Shown here one piece after another: positions 7,521 through 16,018 of a stretch of DNA of 30,035 nucleotides. A program made the position numbers and the translations under genes. Source of the DNA: Euryarchaeota archaeon UBA89. Its GTDB lineage: Archaea; Thermoplasmatota; Poseidoniia; Poseidoniales; Thalassarchaeaceae. The stretch lies in contig DAFS01000005.1 in the NCBI GenBank assembly GCA_002495525.1, positions 1 through 30,035 of the forward strand. Reading direction: 5' to 3'. Position 1 is the stretch's first letter; each line of letters opens with the position of its first letter. Under the pieces are notes generated by a model. It made no database searches, was not told the DNA's origin, and saw only the letters and a list, made by a program, of their open reading frames with translations.

Positions 7521-9290
7521 TTACTCAATGTAGAAGTATTCTCCTGCGATTTTTTGTTCTCGATCTTTTCTGCTATTTGGTTTGTTAATACGTGGCCTAT
7601 AAGATTCATGGTCTCTTCGGAAGGTCATATCGATATCTTTTAAGAATTTATTCATTCCTTTCCTTAGAGTTAGCGGACCTACTGCATTTCCATTTTTCCC
7701 ACCTTCTCCATCAAAAACTAGTAATGAATCACTCACAATATCGATGAAATAAATATCATGATCAATTACCATTGCTGCTTTTTCATTACTTTCCATTGTC
7801 CTTCTTATGGCTTTTGCTGCTTCCATTCTTGCATTTGCGTCAAGATGTGCACTTGGTTCGTCAAGAAGGTATAAGTCAGCTTCTTTACCGAGACAAATGG
7901 TAATACTAACTGCCTGTAATTCTCCACCTGATAGTTTTCTTGCCTGTAAATCAACTAATTGATCTACTTGCAACGGTCTGACAACTTGTGTATGGAATTC
8001 TCCACTTCTCCATTTATTACCTAATTCTAAATTTAGCCATTCTTCGACGGTTCCTTCGAATTCAGTGTGGACATGTTGAGATTTATACGATACCTTTGCA
8101 TCCATTGTACACCATCCTTGATCTGGTTCAATTTCTCCAGCAATCATCTTAACCATAGTTGTTTTACCAGTGGCATTGGGTCCTACTACTCCAACTACCT
8201 CGGCACTTCTAACCATTCCTTCACCTGTTTTTAGACTAAAGTCTCCCAGAGTTTTTTCCATATCCCCCCATTTCAAAATAGGCAGGCCAACCCCTTCTCC
8301 TCTGATTCTACCTCGTAAAAATTCTATCTTTTTTTCTCTAATTCTTACATTTTCTTCAGGTAAATATCCATCAAGATACATATTTATTGCACTTCTTGTC
8401 GATCTTGCTGGAGTGAAGATTCCATATGCTGCTCTTTCTCCATAAACAATGTGTACTAGATCACAAAGTACGTCTAGAATTGCCAAATCGTGTTCAACAA
8501 CAATCACTCTCTTACCTCTTTCTGCAAGATCTTGCAAAATCCTTACCATTCTCATTCTTTCATATATATCAAGATATGATGAAGGCTCATCAAAAAAGTA
8601 TACATCTGCTTCTTTGAGAATAGTTGCACAGATTGCGACTCTTTGTAATTCACCTCCTGAGAGACTGGATAGACCTCTATCAAGCAAATGCGTAACTCCA
8701 ACTAGATTAGAATATTTTTTTAATTCCCCTCTTTCATCAACACGGGATAATAATCCTCTAACTTCCCCCTCCCATAATTTGGGTAATTTATCTATATTTT
8801 GAGGTTTTACAGCAATATTGACCTCCTGCTCTGCGACCAATCCAAGATAATCTCTAAGTTCTCCTCTAGGAAATGTAGAGATTATTTCTTCCCATTCCGG
8901 CGGTGCATTTTCCCAATCTCCAAGATTTGGTTTTATGGCTCCTGACAGTATATTGATAGCCGTTGATTTTCCAACTCCATTAGGGCCAAGTATACCTACA
9001 ATTTGTTTAATTCTTGGGGCAGGTAATCTAAATATCCTGAATGCATTTAGGCCATAGCAATGAGTCATATCAGTCTCAAGTTCTTTTGGTAGATTAATGA
9101 CAATTACAGCGTTACCAGGGCACAATCTTGCTCTGTAAAAACATGGTGGACAAGCTGTTTCCAATATTTTACATTTCTTGTCTTCGACTTGTATACATTC
9201 TGCGCCGCACATACCCGCATATTTCTCTAAATATCTGAAAGCTTCACTCTTCGGTTTACACCTATCTTGAATTAGTACAGCGACTTTCAT
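7521..9290 (-). CDS. rli: ABCE1/RLI ribosome-recycling ATPase with divergent Fe-S domain
   Basis: Twin-ABC ATPase that splits ribosomal subunits after termination. From the chosen start: Fe-S-like domain 1-65, first Walker A GPNGVGKST (102-110), signature LSGGELQR (210-217), Walker B with FFDEPSS (about 232), second Walker A GPNATGKTT (370-378), signature LSGGELQA (453-460), Walker B LLDEPSAHLD. Both ATP sites look complete. The Fe-S domain is odd: cysteines at 11, 28, 32, 40, 47, 50 and 57, with Arg53 where the CxxCxxCxxxCP motif should have its third Cys, and the CxPxxC start replaced by CKPKSE. I chose the ATG at 9290 because MKVAVLIQDRCKP aligns with the usual family start and GGAGG lies 7 bases upstream. 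An ATG at 9362, forming an ATGA overlap with the upstream gene, would add 24 residues. Confidence 0.92.
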   Translation of the reverse strand: MKVAVLIQDRCKPKSEAFRYLEKYAGMCGAECIQVEDKKCKILETACPPCFYRARLCPGNAVIVINLPKELETDMTHCYGLNAFRIFRLPAPRIKQIVGILGPNGVGKSTAINILSGAIKPNLGDWENAPPEWEEIISTFPRGELRDYLGLVAEQEVNIAVKPQNIDKLPKLWEGEVRGLLSRVDERGELKKYSNLVGVTHLLDRGLSSLSGGELQRVAICATILKEADVYFFDEPSSYLDIYERMRMVRILQDLAERGKRVIVVEHDLAILDVLCDLVHIVYGERAAYGIFTPARSTRSAINMYLDGYLPEENVRIREKKIEFLRGRIRGEGVGLPILKWGDMEKTLGDFSLKTGEGMVRSAEVVGVVGPNATGKTTMVKMIAGEIEPDQGWCTMDAKVSYKSQHVHTEFEGTVEEWLNLELGNKWRSGEFHTQVVRPLQVDQLVDLQARKLSGGELQAVSITICLGKEADLYLLDEPSAHLDANARMEAAKAIRRTMESNEKAAMVIDHDIYFIDIVSDSLLVFDGEGGKNGNAVGPLTLRKGMNKFLKDIDMTFRRDHESYRPRINKPNSRKDREQKIAGEYFYIE

Positions 9291-9358
9291 ACCTGTCCCT
9301 CCATTGTTATATTCAATATGTCTTCTGTATCCTAACACCTTATTTAGGTTGATTTCAA

Positions 9359-10609
9359 TCATAATGCAAAGAAACGGTATCTAACATAAATATAACCTGC
9401 TAGACCTATTTTCTCTGTTTTTGATAATTGTGTTCTTTCAGAAAAGACGTCTCCATCATTTTTCTCTATTTTTTTCATTATAGAATGATAAAATGTAGTC
9501 ATAGCTGCAGGAGAATACCTGCTCGATTTATCAAGAAGAGGGAATAATTTCATCCCTCTTTCTCTATACTTATCTGCTCTTTTTATGAATTCTTTGACAA
9601 ACGGCTTCCAACCCGGATGTTTTAAAATATCTTTTCCACTTCTCAAATCATCTTCCGAAATTCCAAATCTTTTAAGATCTTCAATTGGAAGATATATCCT
9701 ATCTCTTTCGATGTCTTCCGCAACATCTCTAAGTATATTTGTTAATTGCATGTAAATGCCCCACGATTCTGCATATTCTCTTGCTCTTCTGTCGTCATAA
9801 CCATATATCTCAATACAAACAAGTCCTACTGTTGAAGCCACTTTGTAACAATATGAGTATAGGTCTTCAAAAGTTTCATACCTATTTCGATGAAAATCTT
9901 CCTCCATTCCGCTAATCATATCATCTAATAATTGTCTAGAAATTCCATATTTATTTACTGTATCTTTCAATGCTATGAATATTGGATCAGTGGATGTCAT
10001 CTTACCATACGCCGTAGATAATTTCTTCCTGTAATAAAATAACTGAGACATTTTATCATTGTAAGATGAGCGTTCTAGGACAGGTACTCCATCAATAAGT
10101 CTTTCAATTTTTGTCCTGTAGTCGATTGATTCCGGATTTTCTTCAGAACCTCCCGGGAAATAATCAACGTAATCCCCATCTGCAATATCGTCTGCTCTTC
10201 TACAAAATGCATAATAGGCCATGATTGATCTTCTTTCTTCTTCAGGTAAATACTTAAAAGAATGATAAAAATTTCCTGCTTCTCTACGAGTTAATTCTTC
10301 ACAATAGTCGTACGCGGATTTCACGATGTCCTCCGGTAGTCTGTTTTCAGACCATAGAGCGGCATCAATATGTGAAAAAGGATTTACTAATTCTCCTCTA
10401 GAACCAATTACTCCCATAAAGAAAGCTCCTTCTCTGAGAGTTTCTAAAGCAGTTATGCTGATTGCGTGAACTGCCTCTTTAGTAACGTTTACCGCATTAC
10501 GTACTTTTTCAATCGGGACCGAATTATTTTCTTCTCCGACTAAGGATATAGACTTACCAAGGTCATACATAACCTCTGGTTCGGAACCACTAATCTGTCC
10601 TTCGGGCAT
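9359..10609 (-). CDS. crtB: Phytoene synthase (squalene/phytoene synthase family)
   Basis: Head-to-head condensation of two prenyl diphosphates, probably geranylgeranyl diphosphate to phytoene. The catalytic core begins near residue 97 (YDYCEELTRREAGNFYHSFKYLP), a phytoene-synthase-like opening. Both Mg-binding aspartate motifs are intact: DDIAD with D140/D144 and DVAED with D295/D299. The 416-residue length reflects an N-terminal extension of about 95 residues I do not recognise, beyond typical 280-310 residue bacterial enzymes. Carotenoid synthesis could feed retinal for a rhodopsin, as in related marine archaea, but no desaturase, cyclase or rhodopsin gene is here. The stop overlaps a possible ABCE1 start as ATGA; a 73-bp gap separates it from the other synthase upstream. 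Confidence 0.88.
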   Translation of the reverse strand: MPEGQISGSEPEVMYDLGKSISLVGEENNSVPIEKVRNAVNVTKEAVHAISITALETLREGAFFMGVIGSRGELVNPFSHIDAALWSENRLPEDIVKSAYDYCEELTRREAGNFYHSFKYLPEEERRSIMAYYAFCRRADDIADGDYVDYFPGGSEENPESIDYRTKIERLIDGVPVLERSSYNDKMSQLFYYRKKLSTAYGKMTSTDPIFIALKDTVNKYGISRQLLDDMISGMEEDFHRNRYETFEDLYSYCYKVASTVGLVCIEIYGYDDRRAREYAESWGIYMQLTNILRDVAEDIERDRIYLPIEDLKRFGISEDDLRSGKDILKHPGWKPFVKEFIKRADKYRERGMKLFPLLDKSSRYSPAAMTTFYHSIMKKIEKNDGDVFSERTQLSKTEKIGLAGYIYVRYRFFAL

Positions 10610-10682
10610 ACTACTTTCATACTTAGCCGAATAGATTTACTCTTGAACTTCACGCTGATTTGTATAAACGATGAATCAACAT

Positions 10683-11729
10683 TTAATTAATTTTTTTAGG
10701 GTTAATTCCGGTTATCGATAGCCAAATCGCTCTCCTCATTATTTTCTTAATTTCTGGTCTTAATACCTTAATTCGCTTATTGGAATCTAGTATATTTCCT
10801 TCACGTAATAATTGCAAGGTTCTTTGCCCTATCAGTACAGGTAACAAGCACGAAAGTCTAAGTCGAAACTGACTTCTTGGTAACATTTTGATGTAGTCAA
10901 CAGCATCATCAAGATAGTTTTCAGCCCTAAGTAGATAAGTATTATACAATGGCCTAAATTTCTCAATATTATTCATTTCAAGAAGATCCTCTGAGGTCAT
11001 TCCAATTCCATGAAGAGTTTGACTAGGGATATAGCATCTCCCCATTCGTAAATCCTCTGGTAAATCTCTCAATATATTTATTAATTGTAAAGATTTTCCG
11101 AATTTAACTGCCTTTTCAAATAAAGTTTCCTTTTCTTTTTCATTTAGATTAAAAAGATGATCTAATGACATGTGAGTCCAAAATTCTCCTACACTCCCTG
11201 CAACTCGATATGTGTAGTCATCTAACTCCTCTTCATTTTCTAATGAAATTATTTTTTCACCTGAAGCGTCAGTGAATCTTTCTAAATCCAAAATTTGTCC
11301 TCCAATGATGATGTCAAGTAATTTCTTAATCTTCTTCTTATCTGAATCGGTAAATTGTCCTGATGCCTGCAAATAATTTACAGGTATAATTGCTTCATGT
11401 AGTAACCTTGCTTCTGCAGCATCTTCCTGTATAACTGCTAAATCTGAAAAATCAGGTAATTTTCTGCTTATATCTTGTATTTTTTTATTGTATTCACTCA
11501 GTAACTCAAGTAAAATTTTATTCTCACCCACTTTTGAGTCAGCAATTGTATCTGCTAAGCGTGCCAGTAAATACATCAAACCGATTTGTCTTCGAATTTT
11601 TTTAGGTGTCACTTTTAGCGTCAAATAAAATGATCTGGAAGTCCCTTCCAAGAGGTCATCTATTATTTTTTCAGACTCGCCATTGCTTGACTCGCCTCTT
11701 GCCATGGACAATGAGGAAACTTCCTGCAT
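10683..11729 (-). CDS. Second squalene/phytoene synthase family protein
   Basis: A second trans-isoprenyl head-to-head synthase, 348 residues and clearly different from its neighbour. It opens with GTSRSFYLTLKVTPKKIRRQIG, a pattern seen in squalene-synthase-like bacterial and archaeal proteins, and has both aspartate motifs: DTIAD (D60/D64) and DLPED (D222/D226). No C-terminal membrane anchor is evident, so it is closer to soluble bacterial-type enzymes. Squalene or dehydrosqualene from farnesyl diphosphate is my preferred product, phytoene the alternative. The start lies 21 bp after the sucD stop, so it may be read through from sucCD. An internal ATG at residue 9 is an alternative start. Confidence 0.85.
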   Translation of the reverse strand: MQEVSSLSMARGESSNGESEKIIDDLLEGTSRSFYLTLKVTPKKIRRQIGLMYLLARLADTIADSKVGENKILLELLSEYNKKIQDISRKLPDFSDLAVIQEDAAEARLLHEAIIPVNYLQASGQFTDSDKKKIKKLLDIIIGGQILDLERFTDASGEKIISLENEEELDDYTYRVAGSVGEFWTHMSLDHLFNLNEKEKETLFEKAVKFGKSLQLINILRDLPEDLRMGRCYIPSQTLHGIGMTSEDLLEMNNIEKFRPLYNTYLLRAENYLDDAVDYIKMLPRSQFRLRLSCLLPVLIGQRTLQLLREGNILDSNKRIKVLRPEIKKIMRRAIWLSITGINPKKIN

Positions 11730-11750
11730 CTAAGACTCTCGCATCCAAGT

Positions 11751-12671
11751 TTATCTCAATCCAGCATCTTTCAATGCTCTAACTAATACATTTCCAATTT
11801 CCGAGGGGTCTCTTGCAACATAAATTCCTGCGTTTTCAAACGCCTTAAATTTCTCTGCTGCTGTCCCTTTTCCTCCTGAAATTATAGCTCCTGCATGCCC
11901 CATTCTCTTCCCGGGAGGTGCTGTTGATCCTGCCACAAATCCTACTATTGGTTTTGTCATATTCTTTGCAACCCAATCTGCAGCTTCTTCTTCGGCTGAA
12001 CCTCCGATTTCTCCAATCATCACTACAGCTACTGTCTGTGGGTCATTTTCAAAAGCATCTAGACAATCGATAAATCCAGTACCATTAACTGGATCACCTC
12101 CAATTCCAACACAAGTTGATTGGCCTTCTCCAACACTCATAGTTTGCGCAACTGCTTCATAGGTCAGTGTACCTGATTTCGATACAATTCCTATCCTTCC
12201 TTTGGCATGGATAAATCCAGGCATTATTCCAGCTTTGCACCCCCCAACATCGCCCGGAGTAATAATACCAGGACAATTTGGGCCAATCAATCTCACTTCA
12301 GGACATTGATCTACTCTTGCTACTGCCTTAATCATGTCTAAAATTGGGATTCCTTCTGTGATACAGACGATTAATCCCCCTCCTTTTTCTTGAAATGCGT
12401 CTGCGGCTTCAATAATTGCGGCAGCAGCAAATCTAGCAGGAACATAAATCAAACTAACATCCGCTCCTGTTTCATCTAATCCTTCAGAAACCGTGTTAAA
12501 GACAGGTACTTTCTTGTTCGGTAATTCAACAAATTGACCTCCTTTTCCAGGAGTTACTCCCCCTACTACATTTGTATTATATTCGTCCATTTTCGTGCCA
12601 TGAAAAGTACCTTGTTTTCCAGTAATACCTTGAATAAGGACTTTACTTTCTTCATGAATCCAAATTGACAT
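11751..12671 (-). CDS. sucD: Succinate-CoA ligase, alpha subunit
   Basis: Alpha subunit of succinyl-CoA synthetase, which couples succinyl-CoA cleavage to ATP or GTP formation in the TCA cycle. The 306-residue product has the CoA-binding Rossmann region with GITGKQGTFH near 15-24, the ligase domain with IGPNCPGIITP near 129-139, and the phosphorylated active-site His259 in RMGHAGAIISGGKGTA. Full length and without oddities. The ATG overlaps the sucC stop by one base (TAATG), showing translational coupling. Confidence 0.97.
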   Translation of the reverse strand: MSIWIHEESKVLIQGITGKQGTFHGTKMDEYNTNVVGGVTPGKGGQFVELPNKKVPVFNTVSEGLDETGADVSLIYVPARFAAAAIIEAADAFQEKGGGLIVCITEGIPILDMIKAVARVDQCPEVRLIGPNCPGIITPGDVGGCKAGIMPGFIHAKGRIGIVSKSGTLTYEAVAQTMSVGEGQSTCVGIGGDPVNGTGFIDCLDAFENDPQTVAVVMIGEIGGSAEEEAADWVAKNMTKPIVGFVAGSTAPPGKRMGHAGAIISGGKGTAAEKFKAFENAGIYVARDPSEIGNVLVRALKDAGLR

Positions 12672-13879
12672 TATTCCTCACCTCTTGTTAGATTAACAAT
12701 TTTTTCTGCCGCTTCTGCAAGAGTGCTCGACGTATGAACATCTAAGTCACAATGGTCCAATACTTCTTTCCCTTCTACATGATTAGTGCCTGAAAATCTT
12801 ACAACTAAAGGTACTTGTAAACCAAGTTCATTTGATGCTTCAATAACACTTCTAGCAACCATATCGCATTGGATGATTCCTCCAAAAATATTTACTAATA
12901 TTCCTTCAACATTCTCGTCTTCAAGTATTATTCCAAATGCAGTAGTGATAGATTCCTTAGTTGCCCCCCCTCCTATATCGAGGAAATTTGCAGGTTCTCC
13001 TCCATACAATTTTATTACATCCATAGATGCCATTGCAAGTCCTGCGCCATTCACTAGACAGCCAATATTTCCATCCAGTTTCACATATGAAAGACCGTGG
13101 TCATGAGCTCTGATTTCAACTTCTTCTTCTTCTGAATAATCTCTCATTTCTTCCATCCAGGGATGTCTAAATGAAGCATTATCATCGAAACTAACCTTTG
13201 CATCTAATGCTATCATATCTCCCGAATCTGACTTAACCAGTGGATTAATTTCTATCATAGAACAATCCTTTTCAATAAACATTCTTGATAATGATTCTAA
13301 CATAGAAACTAAATCTTGTTTTGAATGACCATCGAGTCCAAGTTTGTCTGCCATTTCTAAAGCGTCCTTTTCATTTAGTCCATCCACTGGATGAGTCCAA
13401 ATTTTATGTATTGCCTCAGGAGTTTTTTCTGCAACTTCTTCAATGTCCATTCCACCTTCTGTAGATGCCATTATTAGTATTGTCTTTGCTTCTCTGTCTA
13501 CTAGTAAGGCCAAATAGTATTCATGTGCAATTGAGCAACCAGCTTCTACATACAAATTATTTACTATTTTTCCACTTGAACCAGTTTGTTTCGTAACAAG
13601 TTTTCTTCCAATTATATTCCGAGCATATTGCTCAACTTCATCTCTAGAAAATGCTATTTTCACTCCTCCTTCCATTACTAGATTGTCAGTTTCTTGATCA
13701 TATAGCGAGCCTTTTCCTCTTCCTCCAGCATGAATTTGTGATTTCACTGCTACTACTTTTGAATCTAAAGAATCGTATGCATTAAGGGCATCATCTATTG
13801 TTTTACAGTGTACTCCATCTTGTACTTTCACTCCTGCTTGTTTAAACAGAATTTTTCCTTGATACTCGTGAATATTCAT
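12671..13879 (-). CDS. sucC: Succinate-CoA ligase, beta subunit
   Basis: Beta subunit of succinyl-CoA synthetase. It opens with MNIHEYQGK, the universal start of this family, followed by an ATP-grasp domain (to about residue 240, with MIEINPLV holding a metal-binding Asn) and a C-terminal ligase domain with the GGGATKE and NIFGGI motifs. I place the start at the ATG at 13879; a TTG three codons upstream is in frame but homology favours the ATG, with GGAAGG a short distance upstream. It is the first gene of the sucC-sucD unit and diverges from the sugar nucleotidyltransferase at 13983. Confidence 0.97.
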   Translation of the reverse strand: MNIHEYQGKILFKQAGVKVQDGVHCKTIDDALNAYDSLDSKVVAVKSQIHAGGRGKGSLYDQETDNLVMEGGVKIAFSRDEVEQYARNIIGRKLVTKQTGSSGKIVNNLYVEAGCSIAHEYYLALLVDREAKTILIMASTEGGMDIEEVAEKTPEAIHKIWTHPVDGLNEKDALEMADKLGLDGHSKQDLVSMLESLSRMFIEKDCSMIEINPLVKSDSGDMIALDAKVSFDDNASFRHPWMEEMRDYSEEEEVEIRAHDHGLSYVKLDGNIGCLVNGAGLAMASMDVIKLYGGEPANFLDIGGGATKESITTAFGIILEDENVEGILVNIFGGIIQCDMVARSVIEASNELGLQVPLVVRFSGTNHVEGKEVLDHCDLDVHTSSTLAEAAEKIVNLTRGEE

Positions 13880-13909
13880 AACTCTCAACCTTCCGAGTGT
13901 AAGTCGCTC

Positions 13910-13938
13910 TTTGAACGATGCGCCTAACGATGTTCAAA
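13910..13938. promoter_or_regulatory. Inverted repeat in the sucC / nucleotidyltransferase divergent promoter
   Basis: TTTGAAC at 13910-13916 and GTTCAAA at 13932-13938 are exact 7-base reverse complements separated by 15 bases. The intervening sequence also repeats ACGATG directly. The element is in the 103-bp gap between two divergent genes and may bind a regulator; there is no direct evidence for function. Confidence 0.3.
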
Positions 13939-13982
13939 TCCTAGATACGAAGTGCTGAAGTCTATTACCATATCCGGGTAGT

Positions 13983-14945
13983 ATGGATGTAGTTGTTCTT
14001 GCTGGTGGATTCGGTACTAGGTTGAGGCCTTGGACTGAAGGAAGAGCGAAACCGTTACTTCCAGTTTTGGATAAAACTCTTCTAGAAAGGGTAGTTGAAT
14101 GTGTTCCAACTAAAATGGTCGATAGAGTAATTATTGCAGCGGGTTATAGTGTTGATGAAATGCAGAGTTTCTTTTCATCATCTAATCTTCCTTTTGAGGT
14201 AATAATTTCAGTTGAAGATGAACCTTTAGGAACTGGAGGCGCAATTTCAAAGGCTTTTGAATATCTTACTGGCGAAGGTCCAGTATTAATTTTGAACGGT
14301 GATCTTGTTTCAAGTGTAGATATAGATGATTTATTGGCACACCATTACGAGAAAAATGCTTTAGCAACACTTTCACTTTGGCATGTAGATGACCCCAGTA
14401 GGTTTGGAGTGTGTGGCTTAGATGACACTGGAATGATTACGAAGTTTCAAGAAAAACCCGAACCAGGAACTGAGTTTTCAAATCTGATTAATGCGGGTTG
14501 TTACTTGATTGAAAGAGAAGTTTTGGCATCTCTCTCATCGGAGAATCATAGTATGGAAAGGGTAGTATTCCCTGAAATTGCAAAAAATGGGAAAATGGCT
14601 GGTTTAGAATTCAAAGGGTACTTCGTTGATGCAGGGACTCCTTCATCATTTATTGAAGCCACAAAAGTTTGTATATCAAACAATAGATTCTCAGTCGGAG
14701 AATCACGAGATGATAACTGGTTCTTCGATAAAAATCGCGAAATCTCATCCCAGATTTCAGGTTCATCTATATCTAGCGGGGTATCTTTAGGAAAAGATTG
14801 TGAAATTATAGATTGTGTAATTTTATCCGGAGCAATCATTGGTGATAAATGTAAATTAACCCGATGCCTTATTGGTGAATCATCAAAAATAAATAACAAC
14901 TCAGATTTCTCAGATAAGGTCATAGGTCATAACGAAACAGTTTAA
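13983..14945 (+). CDS. NDP-sugar pyrophosphorylase (mannose-1-phosphate guanylyltransferase-like)
   Basis: Sugar-1-phosphate nucleotidyltransferase making an activated sugar for glycan or polar-lipid synthesis. The nucleotide-binding signature LAGGFGTRLRP is at residues 6-16 with the sugar-phosphate Lys in AKPLLPV (about 23); LNGDLV near 104-109 is the metal-binding Asp loop; FQEKP near 155-159 is typical of this family. After about residue 255 there are hexapeptide-like repeats (ISSGVSLGKDCEIIDCVILSG type), giving a short left-handed beta-helix. GDP-mannose and glucose-1-phosphate thymidylyl/uridylyl activities cannot be told apart from sequence. The tpiA gene follows 42 bp downstream. Confidence 0.85.
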   Translation: MDVVVLAGGFGTRLRPWTEGRAKPLLPVLDKTLLERVVECVPTKMVDRVIIAAGYSVDEMQSFFSSSNLPFEVIISVEDEPLGTGGAISKAFEYLTGEGPVLILNGDLVSSVDIDDLLAHHYEKNALATLSLWHVDDPSRFGVCGLDDTGMITKFQEKPEPGTEFSNLINAGCYLIEREVLASLSSENHSMERVVFPEIAKNGKMAGLEFKGYFVDAGTPSSFIEATKVCISNNRFSVGESRDDNWFFDKNREISSQISGSSISSGVSLGKDCEIIDCVILSGAIIGDKCKLTRCLIGESSKINNNSDFSDKVIGHNETV

Positions 14946-14987
14946 TTTCTCCGTCATCATCATATCGGTATTATACCTCGCAGTTAT

Positions 14988-15650
14988 ATGAATGACACGC
15001 TAATTGTTGTTAATTTCAAAACTTATCAAGAGGCACATGGCGTTGCTGCTGAAGAATTAGCAGTAATTATGCAAGATTTAGAGACAAATGCCCGAATGGT
15101 CGCGGTAGTATCTGCTTTTGATTTATCTTCAGTAGTTTCAGCTGCACCTAATTTAGAAGTGTGGACTCAACATTTAGATCCAATCAACTTTGGTTCAAAT
15201 ACTGGTTGGCTACATCCAGAAACAGCGGTATTGAGAGGTGCTAAAGGAACACTGATTAACCATGCTGAACATAAAGTATCTATCGAACATATTGCAATGC
15301 TTTTAGATAGTGTTCCTGAAGATTTCACTGTTTGTGCATGTGCTGCAGATATTGATGAAGCAAGAGCATTATCTGCATTAGAACCTAATTATGTGGCAGT
15401 AGAACCTCCTGAATTAATAGGGGGTGAAATTTCTGTAACTACCGCTGATCCTGAAATTGTGAGTGGAACTGCCGCAGCTATACGTGAAATTAGTGAAAGT
15501 GTCGGAATTTTATGCGGCGCTGGAGTAAAAAATGGCAATGATGTATCCGCCGCAATTAATTTAGGGACATCCGGGGTACTTTTGGCTAGTGGGGTTACCA
15601 AAGTCAATGATCCGAGAAGTGCTCTGAATGATTTAATTTCTAAAATTTAG
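14988..15650 (+). CDS. tpiA: Triosephosphate isomerase, archaeal type
   Basis: Interconverts dihydroxyacetone phosphate and glyceraldehyde 3-phosphate. At 220 residues it has the shortened archaeal form. Catalytic residues are visible: Asn9 and Lys11 in NFKTY, His92 in NHAEH, and Glu139 in VAVEPPELIG, followed by the C-terminal phosphate-binding GAGVKNG and GVLLASG loops. It has its own short upstream gap with an AT-rich box (TATTATAC around 14968), so it could have a promoter of its own or be co-transcribed with the pyrophosphorylase gene. Confidence 0.96.
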   Translation: MNDTLIVVNFKTYQEAHGVAAEELAVIMQDLETNARMVAVVSAFDLSSVVSAAPNLEVWTQHLDPINFGSNTGWLHPETAVLRGAKGTLINHAEHKVSIEHIAMLLDSVPEDFTVCACAADIDEARALSALEPNYVAVEPPELIGGEISVTTADPEIVSGTAAAIREISESVGILCGAGVKNGNDVSAAINLGTSGVLLASGVTKVNDPRSALNDLISKI

Positions 15651-15711
15651 AAAAGTTTTACTTTAATTGATAATAAAAAGTACATTCGAATAAACATGAT
15701 TTCCTGTAGAA

Positions 15712-15819
15712 TCACTGTTTTGCTCTCTTTCTAGATGCTTTTCGGCGACGAAGTTTCTTCTTACGCCATTTCCAGCGTTGGTTTCCTTGCTTCTTCCAGG
15801 CACGTGAACCTCGCTTCAT
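15712..15819 (-). CDS. rpl41e: Small ribosomal protein, eL41-like (35 aa)
   Basis: A 35-residue, extremely basic protein, starting MKRGSRAWKKQGNQRWKWRK and ending KASRKRAKQ. It has no acidic residue and three Trp. From memory, it closely resembles the 37-residue L41e protein of Thermococcales, which shares MKR, WKKxG and the RWKW block before an Arg/Lys-rich helix. The start at 15819 aligns with that family; a longer frame extends upstream into the tRNA-Arg gene and is not credible. Local base composition is markedly more GC-rich than its surroundings. The gene lies 81 bp downstream of tRNA-Arg on the same strand, so both may be part of one primary transcript. Genes this short are easily missed by automatic callers. 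Confidence 0.75.
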   Translation of the reverse strand: MKRGSRAWKKQGNQRWKWRKKKLRRRKASRKRAKQ

Positions 15820-15900
15820 GCAGCACGCCGACCTACTGCCCCTATATGAGCGATTTGCATTGTAAGGGATAACTCCAGTCCAACAAAAAATTATGTTTAG

Positions 15901-15977
15901 TGGTGGGCGATACAGGATTCGAACCCATGTCATCGGCTTAGAAGGCCGATATGATATCCAGACTACACCAATCGCCC
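15901..15977 (-). tRNA. tRNA-Arg (UCU)
   Basis: Complete cloverleaf on the minus strand: acceptor GGGCGAT pairing with ATCGCCC, anticodon stem TCGGC/GCCGA, seven-base loop CTTCTAA giving anticodon TCT (plus-strand 15940-15942), T-loop TTCGAAT. The T stem has two wobble pairs. Discriminator A is at 15904 and the terminal CCA is encoded (15903-15901). No intron. Confidence 0.95.
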
Positions 15978-16018
15978 TTGGGCCAACGCGGTAGTATCTC
16001 TTTGATGAACCCTACACA

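Noticed and set aside
8170..8802. Plus-strand frames opposite the ABCE1 gene
   Set aside because: Antisense shadows of a strongly conserved gene with no protein-like features.
9291..9362. 24-codon N-terminal extension of ABCE1
   Set aside because: It gives an ATGA overlap with the upstream gene, but the family start and a well-placed GGAGG favour the internal ATG at 9290.
14950..14975. ATGATGA on the minus strand as a possible C box
   Set aside because: No D box or kink-turn stem at a fitting distance; it lies in a short intergenic stretch of CATCATCAT type.
15820..15933. Frame extending the eL41-like gene upstream on the minus strand to 15933
   Set aside because: The upstream part reads through the 3' half of tRNA-Arg and is not protein-like; only the last 35 codons match a known family.
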